From: Methylobrevis albus
GTDB lineage: Bacteria; Pseudomonadota; Alphaproteobacteria; Rhizobiales; Pleomorphomonadaceae
Direction: 5' to 3'
DNA: 64,000 bases
Assembly (NCBI RefSeq): GCF_015904235.1
Contig: NZ_JADZLT010000052.1
Location: 1 to 64,000, forward strand
The notes below the pieces were generated by a model. That model searched no databases. It was given only the letters and a program-made list of their open reading frames with translations, and had not been told where the DNA came from. The position numbers and the translations under genes are program-made. The stretch's first letter is position 1. Every line of letters begins with the position of its first letter. Below are positions 9,841 to 18,564 of this stretch, piece after piece.

Positions 9841-10728
9841 TTAGCCCGCGAGGGTTACCCCCAGGCGCCCCGCCAAATCCTGCACGTATTGCCAGGCGAC
9901 GCGGCCCGAGCGGGCCCCGCGCGTCGTCGCCCACTCCAGCGCCTCGGCGCGGAGCTGCTCCGGCTCCACGGCGAGCCCGAAGCGTTCGGCGTAGCCGCCG
10001 ACCATGGCGAGATAGTCGTCCTGCGAGCAGTTGTGGAAGCCGATCCACAGGCCGAAGCGATCCGACAGCGAGACCTTCTCCTCCACCGCCTCACTCGGAT
10101 TGATCGCGGTCGAGCGCTCGTTCTCCATCATGTCGCGCGGGATCAGGTGGCGCCGGTTCGACGTCGCGTAGAACAGCACGTTTTCCGGCCGCCCCTCGAT
10201 GCCGCCCTCCAGCACTGCTTTGAGCGACTTGTACGAGGTATCGTCTCGGTCGAAGGAGAGATCGTCGCAGAAGACGATGAAGCGCCACGGCGCCGGGCGC
10301 AGCAGCGCCATCAGCTCGGGCAGCGTCTCGATATCCTCGCGGTGGATCTCGATCAGCTTCAGCGGCCGGGCCTCGGCGTCCGCCGCGGTGCGGCGCGCGT
10401 TGACCTCCGCCTGCGCGGCCTTCACCAGCGACGACTTGCCCATGCCGCGCGCGCCCCAGAGCAGCACGTTGTTCGCCGGCAGGCCGCTGGCGAAGCGCTG
10501 CGTGTTCTCCAGCAGCATGTCGCGGCTGCGGTCGATGCCCTTCAGCAGGCCGATCTCGACGCGGTTGACCCGCGCCACCGGCTGCAGGCGCCGGCCCGCC
10601 GCCTGCCAGACGAAGGCGTCGGCGGCGCCGAAGTCCGACTTTCCCGCCGGCGGCGGCAGGCCGCGCTCGAGCACGGCGATCAGGTCGGCGAGGCGACGGG
10701 CGAGGAGGTCGATCGGGTCGTCGGCCAA
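9841..10728 (-). CDS. DUF815-family ATP-binding protein
   Basis: A 295-residue AAA+-like P-loop protein of the DUF815 group. The Walker A motif is GARGMGKSS, the Walker B-like stretch is FIVFCDDLSFD, and the arginine-rich sensor part is FYATSNRRHLIPRDMM. The protein is soluble. The cellular role of the family is not established. Its convergent position against the nlpD-like gene is a neighbourhood I recall from Rhizobiales. It is read from the minus strand and starts 57 bases after the stop of the small membrane protein gene, possibly as the last gene of that transcript. Confidence 0.9.
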   Translation of the reverse strand: MADDPIDLLARRLADLIAVLERGLPPPAGKSDFGAADAFVWQAAGRRLQPVARVNRVEIGLLKGIDRSRDMLLENTQRFASGLPANNVLLWGARGMGKSSLVKAAQAEVNARRTAADAEARPLKLIEIHREDIETLPELMALLRPAPWRFIVFCDDLSFDRDDTSYKSLKAVLEGGIEGRPENVLFYATSNRRHLIPRDMMENERSTAINPSEAVEEKVSLSDRFGLWIGFHNCSQDDYLAMVGGYAERFGLAVEPEQLRAEALEWATTRGARSGRVAWQYVQDLAGRLGVTLAG

Positions 10729-10785
10729 GAGCTCAATTCCTATCCGGTTTTTTCGCGAATTCGGCAGGCGGGGGAAGGTTCCGCG

Positions 10786-11052
10786 TCACTGGCCGCCGAA
10801 CAGCTGATAGCCGATGACCAGCGCCGCGGCGAGCCCGCCCCAGAGCAGCGCCGCCGGCAGCATGCCGCCGCCGGAGCGGGCGCTGAACAGGAAGCCCGAA
10901 GTGATGACGAGGAGCAGCGCGCCGAGCTGCGCCAGCGAGGCGAACTGCTCGGGGTGCATGCCGAGCACGCTCTCGCTGCCGTGCGAGGCGACGAGGATGG
11001 TGGCGGCGGCGGCGAGGATCACCATGCCGATGATCAGGGCGGGACGGCGCAT
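10786..11052 (-). CDS. Small membrane protein resembling the N-terminal part of TIGR02281 aspartic proteases
   Basis: An 88-residue protein with three hydrophobic segments (about 5-21, 38-57 and 65-83) and a short polar loop GSESVLGMHPEQFASLAQLG. The layout resembles the membrane region of the TIGR02281 clan AA aspartic protease that, from memory, sits beside DUF1289 in related genomes. Here the DTGA-type protease domain is absent and there is no room for it before the next gene. Its ATG overlaps the DUF1289 stop (TGATG), so it is translationally coupled. It could be a natural short form or a truncation. Confidence 0.75.
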   Translation of the reverse strand: MRRPALIIGMVILAAAATILVASHGSESVLGMHPEQFASLAQLGALLLVITSGFLFSARSGGGMLPAALLWGGLAAALVIGYQLFGGQ

Positions 11053-11237
11053 CAGCGGGCTCCTGAGAGGGTGGGGCGACGGGCGGGGAGCTCGGCCATG
11101 ATACGGCGGCGAACGGGTTCGGACAGCCTACCCCAGGCGCCGATCTCGTCGAGGCTGCGCAGGCAGCCGCGGCAGAGTTTCGAGACCGGGTCGATCTCGC
11201 AGATGTTGATGCAGGGAGTGGAGGCGCTGTGATTCAT
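11052..11237 (-). CDS. DUF1289-family cysteine protein
   Basis: A 61-residue DUF1289 protein. The defining cysteine set is CINICEIDPVSKLCRGCLR, followed by the usual helical tail WGRLSEPVRRRIM. This is probably a small metal- or cluster-binding protein of unknown function. The start at 11237 gives the family's normal length. An upstream in-frame ATG at 11330 would add an unusual Ser/Pro-rich leader. It is coupled to the downstream membrane protein by a one-base TGATG overlap. Confidence 0.85.
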   Translation of the reverse strand: MNHSASTPCINICEIDPVSKLCRGCLRSLDEIGAWGRLSEPVRRRIMAELPARRPTLSGAR

Positions 11238-11424
11238 GTCGGACGAGGAACCTGCGTTCGAGCTCGAGGGTTCGGGGGCCTCATCCGAAAAATGAGGGAG
11301 GCATGCGAAAGAGACTGGCGGAGCGCTCATCCCGGGTTTGATATGCGGTGGTCCGGCGGCAGGAGTAAGCCCCCGGACCAAAACGTCACAGGCGGCCGAT
11401 CGGACCGTCTAGAGGGGATATGCC

Positions 11425-11943
11425 ATGAGGGCTTTCGGTGGATACGCGATTTGTGCGTTTCTGGTGGGATGCGGCGCTGTTTCCTCGGCGTCGGCGGCGG
11501 AAGGGTCCGGCCTCGCCTGGGGCGCGCGCGATCCGACGCCCTGCGTGGCGCTGACCCAAAGTGAGCCGCCCACGGCCGAACAGGCCGCCGCGCTGGTGCG
11601 CTGTACCGGCGAGATCGCGTCCGACGGTGGCGAACTGACGCTGATGGAAAATCTGCGGGTCGAGGTCGGTGGACCGGTGCCTTATGTCGCGATGTACGAC
11701 AAGTACGTCATGCAGGACGCCGATGCGCGGTCCGATACCTATCCGATCCGGGGCAGCTTCACCTGGTCGGTCTGCAAGACGCGGCATGACGCGGCGATCT
11801 ACGGCAATCCCGACCTGAACTGTGCGGAGTCCGACGTCGCGGCCGCCCAGGGCCTCTGCTGGAAGACCAGCTTTGCCGACTGGCGCTGCCGGATGACCGG
11901 TGCCAGCGCGGCCGCCCGCCAGGGGACGCCGCCGCCGCGGTAA
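11425..11943 (+). CDS. Secreted cysteine-containing hypothetical protein
   Basis: A 172-residue protein with a Sec signal peptide (MRAFGGYAICAFLVGCGAV, cleavage likely after ASA near residue 24). The mature part carries six cysteines (PCVAL, RCTGE, VCKTR, NCAES, LCWKT, WRCRM), suggesting three disulfides in the periplasm. A GAGGGG ribosome site precedes the ATG. I do not recognise the family. The central part (MENLRVEVGGPVPYVAMYDK, YPIRGSFTWSVCKT) looks like a compact beta domain. It lies alone between the divergent DUF1289 gene and the convergent cobS gene. Confidence 0.8.
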   Translation: MRAFGGYAICAFLVGCGAVSSASAAEGSGLAWGARDPTPCVALTQSEPPTAEQAAALVRCTGEIASDGGELTLMENLRVEVGGPVPYVAMYDKYVMQDADARSDTYPIRGSFTWSVCKTRHDAAIYGNPDLNCAESDVAAAQGLCWKTSFADWRCRMTGASAAARQGTPPPR

Positions 11944-12019
11944 CGGGCGGGCGCCGGGCGCGCCCTCCGCCTTCACCGCTGCCAGGTCCGACGGGAGATG
12001 CGGTCGCCGGCCGCCGGGC

Positions 12020-12793
12020 TCACAGGACGAGCCCGGCGAGAAAGGCGATCTCGGCGACCTGCTGCGCGGCGCCGAGCACGTCCCCGGTCTGCCCGCCGAT
12101 CTTGGCGATGGCGAGCCGGCCGAGGGCCGCGGTGGCGATGCCGGCGAGGATCAGCCCGATCACGACGCCATCGGCGCCCGCGGCCGGGATCGCGGCGAGC
12201 GCGACGACCGCGGCGACGAGGCTGGCGACGGCGACAGGCCCCGGCTTCGGCCGGGCGAGCGACGACGCCAGCCCGCCCGCCCGCGCCGGCGGCAGCAGCG
12301 CCCAGAGCCAGAGTGGTGCGACGCGGCTGACGGCGCCGGCCGCCAGCACCGCAAGCGCGGCCTCCACCGCGCCGGCGGCGAGCACGGCCGCGAGCAGCAC
12401 GGTGCGCATGGTGACGGAGAACACCAGCGCCAGCGCCCCGAAGGCGCCGACGCGGCTGTCCTTCATGATCTCCAGCCGGCGCGCCGGGGTGGACCCGCCG
12501 CCGAAGCCGTCGGCGATGTCGGCGAGGCCGTCCTCGTGAAAAGCGCCGGTGAGAAGCGCGGTGAGCGCCAGCGCGTGCACCGCCACGGCGAGGGTCGGCA
12601 GGTCGGTCGATCCGAGAATCACGACCAGCAGGGCGGCCGGCGCCACGATCACGACGCCGGCGAGCGGCACCACCGGGGCGGCGCGGGAGAAGTCGGGCAG
12701 GGCGGCCGGATCGTCGCAGCGGCCGAGCCGCGGCACCGGCAGGCGCGAGAAGAACCGCAGCACGGCGGCGAGATCGGCGATCGTGCGCAGCAA
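12020..12793 (-). CDS. cobS: Adenosylcobinamide-GDP ribazoletransferase (cobalamin synthase)
   Basis: A polytopic membrane enzyme of about 257 residues that joins adenosylcobinamide-GDP and alpha-ribazole, the last assembly steps of vitamin B12. The diagnostic FHEDGLADIADGFGGG is present with hydrophobic segments on both sides. The TTG start at 12793 is preferred because GGGAGA lies five bases upstream and the protein then begins LLRTIADLAAVLRFFSRLP. An ATG at 12841 gives an arginine-rich extension. It is divergent from cobT, its pathway partner. No B12 riboswitch is visible between them. In rhizobial nomenclature this gene is cobV. Confidence 0.92.
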   Translation of the reverse strand: MLRTIADLAAVLRFFSRLPVPRLGRCDDPAALPDFSRAAPVVPLAGVVIVAPAALLVVILGSTDLPTLAVAVHALALTALLTGAFHEDGLADIADGFGGGSTPARRLEIMKDSRVGAFGALALVFSVTMRTVLLAAVLAAGAVEAALAVLAAGAVSRVAPLWLWALLPPARAGGLASSLARPKPGPVAVASLVAAVVALAAIPAAGADGVVIGLILAGIATAALGRLAIAKIGGQTGDVLGAAQQVAEIAFLAGLVL

Positions 12794-12900
12794 GCGGCTC
12801 TCCCGGCAACGGCGCGCGCGGCTTCTGCCGCAGCGCCGCATCGTATATAGAACGGCGCCTCTTTGCCGTCATCCGCCGCGGCCGACCGGAGACCGACCTG

Positions 12901-13929
12901 ATGAGCACTTCGCTGACCGGACTGCCCTTCGACGATTTCCGCAGCCTGCTCGCCCGGCTGCCGGGTCCGGACGAGGTGGCGGTCGGCAAGGTGCGGCACC
13001 GTGACCGCCAGCTGACCAAGCCGGCGGGGTCGCTCGGCGAGCTCGAAGGCTACGTCGAGTGGCTCGCCGCCTGGCAGGGCAAGGCGCCGCCGCGGGTCGA
13101 CCGGCCGCTGGTCGCGGTGTTCGCCGGCAACCACGGCATCACCGCCAAGGGCGTCTCGGCCTTTCCGGCCTCGGTGACGCAGCAGATGGTGGAGAATTTC
13201 ACGGCCGGGGGCGCGGCGATCAACCAGATCTGCGTCGCCTTCGATTTCGGCCTCAAGGTGTTCGACCTCGCGCTGCACCTGCCGACCCCGGACATCACGG
13301 AAGCCGACGCCTTCGACGAGGCCGGCTGCGCGGCGACGATGGCGTTCGGCATGGAGGCGGTGGCCGGCGGCATGGACCTGCTCGTCATCGGCGAGATGGG
13401 GATCGGCAACACCACGGTGGCGGCGGCGATCTACCACGCGCTCTACGGCGGCACGGCTGAGGACTGGGTCGGCCGCGGCACCGGCGTCGACGACGAGGGC
13501 CTCGCCCGCAAGCGCGCCGCCGTGGCGGCTGCCGTCGCCCGCATCGGCGACGCCCGGAAGGATCCGCTGGAGGTGCTGCGGCGCATCGGCGGGCGCGAGA
13601 TCGCGGCGATGGCGGGTGCGATCCTCGCCGCGCGATTCGAGCAGGTGCCGGTGATCATCGACGGCTTCGTCGCGACGGCGGCGGCGACGATCCTGCACGC
13701 GATGGCGCCGGGTGCGCTTGACCACTGCCTGATCGGCCACATCTCCGCCGAGCACGCCCACCGCGAGGCGGTGCGGCGCCTCGGCAAGCGGCCGGTGCTC
13801 GACCTCGGCATGCGGCTCGGCGAGGGCTCGGGCGCCGCGATGGCGGCGGCCGTCGTGAAGGGTGCGGCCGCGATCCACGCCGGCATGGCGACGTTCACGC
13901 AGGCCGGCGTCGCCGAAAAGGGCGCCTGA
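12901..13929 (+). CDS. cobT: Nicotinate-nucleotide--dimethylbenzimidazole phosphoribosyltransferase
   Basis: A 342-residue cytoplasmic enzyme that makes alpha-ribazole phosphate from NaMN and dimethylbenzimidazole, feeding CobS. Recognisable blocks are LTKPAGSLGELE, VFAGNHGITAKGVSAFP, LVIGEMGIGNTTVAAA, GRGTGVDDEG and LDLGMRLGEGSGAAMA, with the catalytic-type glutamate in the last block. Length is normal. It is divergent from cobS with about 107 bases for both promoters. In rhizobial nomenclature it is called cobU. Confidence 0.95.
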   Translation: MSTSLTGLPFDDFRSLLARLPGPDEVAVGKVRHRDRQLTKPAGSLGELEGYVEWLAAWQGKAPPRVDRPLVAVFAGNHGITAKGVSAFPASVTQQMVENFTAGGAAINQICVAFDFGLKVFDLALHLPTPDITEADAFDEAGCAATMAFGMEAVAGGMDLLVIGEMGIGNTTVAAAIYHALYGGTAEDWVGRGTGVDDEGLARKRAAVAAAVARIGDARKDPLEVLRRIGGREIAAMAGAILAARFEQVPVIIDGFVATAAATILHAMAPGALDHCLIGHISAEHAHREAVRRLGKRPVLDLGMRLGEGSGAAMAAAVVKGAAAIHAGMATFTQAGVAEKGA

Positions 13930-14006
13930 GGCAAAGGCATGTCGGCAGGGGAGGGGGGCGACGCGCGGCGCCCGGCCGGTGTGGCCGCAGTGCCCGCGTC
14001 AGACGC

Positions 14007-15521
<1,515 letters not shown>

Positions 15522-15622
15522 GGTCCCTAGGATTTCCCGCGCGAAGGGGCCTGCGCCCCCCCGGATAGGACGCCTCCGAGGGGCGATGCTAGGATGGCTT
15601 CGTTAACTTCCGGCTCAACGAG

Positions 15623-16294
15623 ATGGTTAAAGCAGAATTTTTTCACCCGGCTCCGACCGCGGCGGCGGCGCCCGCCGGGGGCGAGGATCCGCATGCGCTC
15701 GGCCGCGAGATCGCTGCCTGCCGGCTCTGCGCCGAGCAGCCGCTGGGGCGGCCGCTGCCGCATGCGCCGCGCCCCGTGGCGACGCTGTCGGCGACGGCGC
15801 GGCTGCTGGTCGCCGGGCAGGCGCCGGGCACCCGGGTGCACGCCAGCGGCCTCTCGTTCACCGACGCCTCCGGCGATCGTCTGCGCGACTGGCTGGGGAT
15901 CGAGCGCGAGGTCTTTTACGATTCGCGCCGCGTGGCGATCGCCGCGATGGGGTTCTGCTTTCCCGGCCAGGACGCGCACGGCGGCGACCTGCCGCCGCGG
16001 CGGGAATGCGCGCCGCACTGGCGCTTCCGCCTGATGGCGGCGATGCCGCAACTCGAGCTGGTGCTGGCGATCGGCCTCCACGCCCAGCGCTGGCACCTCG
16101 GCCCCGATGCCGGACCGACGCTCGGGGCGACGGTCGCGAACTGGCGGGCGATTCTCGACCGGCCGGCGCGCCCGGCGGTGCTGCCGCTGCCGCATCCCTC
16201 GTGGCGCAACACGGCCTGGCTGCGCCGCAATCCGTGGTTCGAGGCCGAGGTGGTGCCGGAGCTTCGCGGACGCGTCGCCGCCCTCGTCGGCTGA
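15623..16294 (+). CDS. Uracil-DNA glycosylase family protein
   Basis: A 223-residue protein of the UDG superfamily. The first active-site motif is GQAPGTRVHASG (family-4-like) and the second is LPLPHPSWRN. A cysteine pair in CRLC and a CFPGQDAHGGDLPPRREC segment could be ligands or structural. It probably recognises or removes deaminated bases in DNA. The ATG at 15623 is the only start that keeps the N-terminal block. It is divergent from the histidine kinase and followed on the same strand by an Lrp/AsnC gene. Confidence 0.82.
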   Translation: MVKAEFFHPAPTAAAAPAGGEDPHALGREIAACRLCAEQPLGRPLPHAPRPVATLSATARLLVAGQAPGTRVHASGLSFTDASGDRLRDWLGIEREVFYDSRRVAIAAMGFCFPGQDAHGGDLPPRRECAPHWRFRLMAAMPQLELVLAIGLHAQRWHLGPDAGPTLGATVANWRAILDRPARPAVLPLPHPSWRNTAWLRRNPWFEAEVVPELRGRVAALVG

Positions 16295-16351
16295 ATCGGG
16301 AGATTCGGTAGAATTTTTTTCCGGGTTATGTTGCTCTTGGTCGTGATTTGG

Positions 16352-16366
16352 GTAAATTCATTCTAC
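16352..16366. promoter_or_regulatory. Lrp-type 15-bp operator candidate
   Basis: GTAAATTCATTCTAC is a degenerate 15-bp dyad with GTA/TAC ends and an A/T-rich core, as in Lrp/AsnC boxes. A second copy of the half site (GTAGAATT, 16308-16315) lies one side away. Both are just upstream of an Lrp/AsnC gene, so autoregulation is likely. Confidence 0.4.
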
Positions 16367-16424
16367 TGAGGCGCCTTTGGTCCCGCCGGGACGACGGCGC
16401 CTGCGCAAGTCACGGACCAACAGC

Positions 16425-16910
16425 ATGATCGATCGTCTCGACCGCAAGATCCTGTCCATCCTGCAGGAGGACGCCACCATTCCCGTGGCCGAAATCGGCC
16501 GCCGGGTCGGCTTGTCGACCACGCCGTGCTGGCGGCGGATCCAGAAGCTGGAGGAAGACGGCGTGATCCAGCGCCGGGTTGCGGTGCTCGATCCGAAGCT
16601 CGTCAACGCCAAGGTGACCGTCTTCGTCTCGATCACCACCAGCCAGCATTCCGAGGAATGGCTGCGGCGGTTCGCCGAGGTGATCCGCGATTTTCCCGAG
16701 GTGATCGAGTTCTACCGGATGAGCGGCCAGGTCGATTACCTGCTGCGCGTCGTGGTGCCCGACATCGAGGCCTACGACGCCTTCTACAAGCGCCTGATCA
16801 CCAAGATCGACATCGCCGACGTGTCGTCGTCCTTCGCGATGGAGCAGATCAAGTACACGACGGCGCTGCCGCTGCAGTTCGTGCAGATCGAGAAGGAAAA
16901 GGCGGTCTGA
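16425..16910 (+). CDS. Lrp/AsnC family transcriptional regulator
   Basis: A 161-residue DNA-binding regulator. The N-terminal winged helix-turn-helix is MIDRLDRKILSILQEDATIP through VGLSTTPCWRRIQKLEEDG, and the C-terminal RAM (AsnC) ligand domain includes SGQVDYLLRVVVPDIEAY. It senses amino acids in most relatives. The start at 16425 is chosen because Lrp proteins begin directly at the DRLD block; an in-frame start at 16377 adds a basic leader. Lrp-type dyads lie 60-115 bases upstream. No target operon is adjacent. Confidence 0.92.
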   Translation: MIDRLDRKILSILQEDATIPVAEIGRRVGLSTTPCWRRIQKLEEDGVIQRRVAVLDPKLVNAKVTVFVSITTSQHSEEWLRRFAEVIRDFPEVIEFYRMSGQVDYLLRVVVPDIEAYDAFYKRLITKIDIADVSSSFAMEQIKYTTALPLQFVQIEKEKAV

Positions 16911-16995
16911 ACCGGCGCCGATTGCGCCGGGCGGCGTGGGGTGGCGGCCGGTCGCGATCCGCGGGGAAGCGGGGGAGGCGGCCGCACAAAGACCC

Positions 16996-17024
16996 TTGTG
17001 CCGGCTCCGGGCTTTTGTTACATC
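16996..17024 (+). promoter_or_regulatory. tRNA-Leu promoter
   Basis: TTGTGC and TACATC are separated by 17 bases, 33 bases before the tRNA. This is a fair sigma-70-type match. Confidence 0.5.
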
Positions 17025-17056
17025 GCTCGCGCCGGTGGCGACACCGGCCACGATTT

Positions 17057-17141
17057 GCGGTCGTGGCGGAATTGGTAGACGCGCAGCGTTGAGGTCGCTG
17101 TGGGGCAACCCGTGGAAGTTCGAGTCTTCTCGACCGCACCA
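17057..17141 (+). tRNA. tRNA-Leu (anticodon GAG)
   Basis: The acceptor stem GCGGTCG/CGACCGC, discriminator A and an encoded CCA are present. The anticodon stem CAGCG/CGCTG encloses loop TTGAGGT, so the anticodon is GAG (reads CUC/CUU). A long class II variable arm (TGTGGGGCAACCCGTGG region) agrees with leucine. Confidence 0.96.
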
Positions 17142-17180
17142 TCTCCCTTCCGGTTTGCCGGGGGAGGAGACCTTGAAAGA

Positions 17181-17206
17181 GGCGCCGGTTCGACCGGCGC
17201 CTTTTT
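17181..17206 (+). terminator. Intrinsic terminator after tRNA-Leu
   Basis: The stem GGCGCCGGT/ACCGGCGCC with a three-base loop is followed by TTTTT. It ends the tRNA-Leu transcript before aroQ. Confidence 0.85.
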
Positions 17207-17242
17207 CGTTAGGGACGGACGTTCTCGCACCAGGACCGGATC

Positions 17243-17671
17243 ATGCTCGACATCCTCGTTCTCAACGGCCCCAACCTGAACCTGCTCGGCACGCGCGAGC
17301 CCGGCGTCTATGGCGCGAAAACGCTCGCCGACATCGAAGCCGACCTGATCGCCCGCGCCGGCGACCGCGCCCGGCTGCGGTTCCTACAGTCGAATCACGA
17401 GGGTGACCTCGTCACCGCGCTGCAGGAATCGGGGCGCGACGGCGTCGCGGTGATCTTCAACGCCGGCGCCTATACGCACACCTCGATCGCGCTGCGCGAC
17501 GCGATCGCCGGCTCCAAGGCCAAGGTGATCGAGGTGCACCTCTCCAACGTCCACGCCCGCGAGGACTTCCGGCACCACTCGTACCTCAGCCCGGTTGCGC
17601 GCGGCGTCATCGTCGGCTTCGGCCCGATGTCCTACGACCTCGCGCTCGAGGCGCTGATCGCCGGCGCCTGA
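17243..17671 (+). CDS. aroQ: Type II 3-dehydroquinate dehydratase
   Basis: A 142-residue type II dehydroquinase, step three of the shikimate pathway. Signatures are LNGPNLNLLGTREPGVYG with the catalytic Tyr23 region, QSNHEGDLV, NAGAYTHTSIALRDA and EVHLSNVHAREDFRHHSY. The protein is normally a dodecamer. In many alphaproteobacteria accB-accC follow aroQ; here the next gene is a convergent aroK instead. Length is normal. Confidence 0.96.
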   Translation: MLDILVLNGPNLNLLGTREPGVYGAKTLADIEADLIARAGDRARLRFLQSNHEGDLVTALQESGRDGVAVIFNAGAYTHTSIALRDAIAGSKAKVIEVHLSNVHAREDFRHHSYLSPVARGVIVGFGPMSYDLALEALIAGA

Positions 17672-17686
17672 CCGGCCGCGGCGCGG

Positions 17687-18337
17687 TCAGGCGGGCGGTG
17701 TCCGGCCGGCCGGGCCGCCGAGGTGCGTGGCGAGCGCCGCCGTGACGCGGGCGAGCATCGCCTCCTGCGGCAGGTCGCCGGCGCGGACGGAGACGTCGGC
17801 CTCGGCGTAGACGCTGCGCCGGACGGCGTCGAGGGCGGCGAGCTTGCCGCGGGCGTCGCCGTCGGCGAGCGGGCGCGAGGTCCGTCGCCCGACACGCGCC
17901 ACCAGGGTCTCGATATCGACGTCGAGCCAGACGGAGAGGCCGCGCTCGCGGACGAGGCGGCGCGTCGCGTCGCTGAGCCAGGCGCCGCCGCCCAGCGCGA
18001 TCACGCTCGGCGGGCCCGCCATCACCCGCGCCACCACCCGTTCCTCCAGCGCCCGGAAATGCGGCTCGCCATAGGTTTCGAAGATCTCGCGCACCGTCAT
18101 GCGCGCCGCCTTCTCGATCTCGGCGTCGGTGTCGACGAAGCCGAGATCGAGGGCGCGGCCGAGCCGCCGGCCGACGCTGCTCTTGCCCGAGCCCATCATG
18201 CCGACGAGGACGAGAAAGCGGTCGCCGAGGCCGCGGCGAAGGGCGGGGAGGGTGGCCTGGGGGCCGCCCGGTCCCGCCCGGCCGCCGCGGCCGGCGTCGC
18301 TTCGGGTCCTTTGCGGACGATATGTCCCTGCGCGCAT
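17687..18337 (-). CDS. aroK: Shikimate kinase
   Basis: A 216-residue enzyme that phosphorylates shikimate with ATP. The P-loop is GMMGSGKSS (46-53 region), shikimate-binding residues lie in DTDAEIE and RTSRPL, and ALGGGAW carries the Gly-rich loop. A 40-residue basic, Gly-rich N-terminal extension precedes the core. A start further downstream cannot be excluded. In rhizobia aroK is normally followed by aroB; here it is followed by convergent aroQ with only 15 bases between the stops. Confidence 0.92.
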   Translation of the reverse strand: MRAGTYRPQRTRSDAGRGGRAGPGGPQATLPALRRGLGDRFLVLVGMMGSGKSSVGRRLGRALDLGFVDTDAEIEKAARMTVREIFETYGEPHFRALEERVVARVMAGPPSVIALGGGAWLSDATRRLVRERGLSVWLDVDIETLVARVGRRTSRPLADGDARGKLAALDAVRRSVYAEADVSVRAGDLPQEAMLARVTAALATHLGGPAGRTPPA

Positions 18338-18564
18338 CGGGTCTGGTCCATCCGGTCTTTGACCCTAGCTAACAACCGGCGCGGGCGAATGTCACCCGGC
18401 GTTCGCCGGTGCCGCCCGGGCAAGGTCCGGCCGGGCGCGGCCGGAACGCTGCGCCGCTGCCGCGGTTTTCCTTTGAGCAGCCCGGCCGGGCGGTCTAGAG
18501 CTTGACGCCTGCCCACCGCACCGCGGTGGTCTCCCCCCGATTCCCGACCGCCCCGAGGAAGCGC

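Noticed and set aside
12794-12900. Cobalamin riboswitch between cobS and cobT
   Set aside because: The region is too short and lacks a B12-box-like conserved block.
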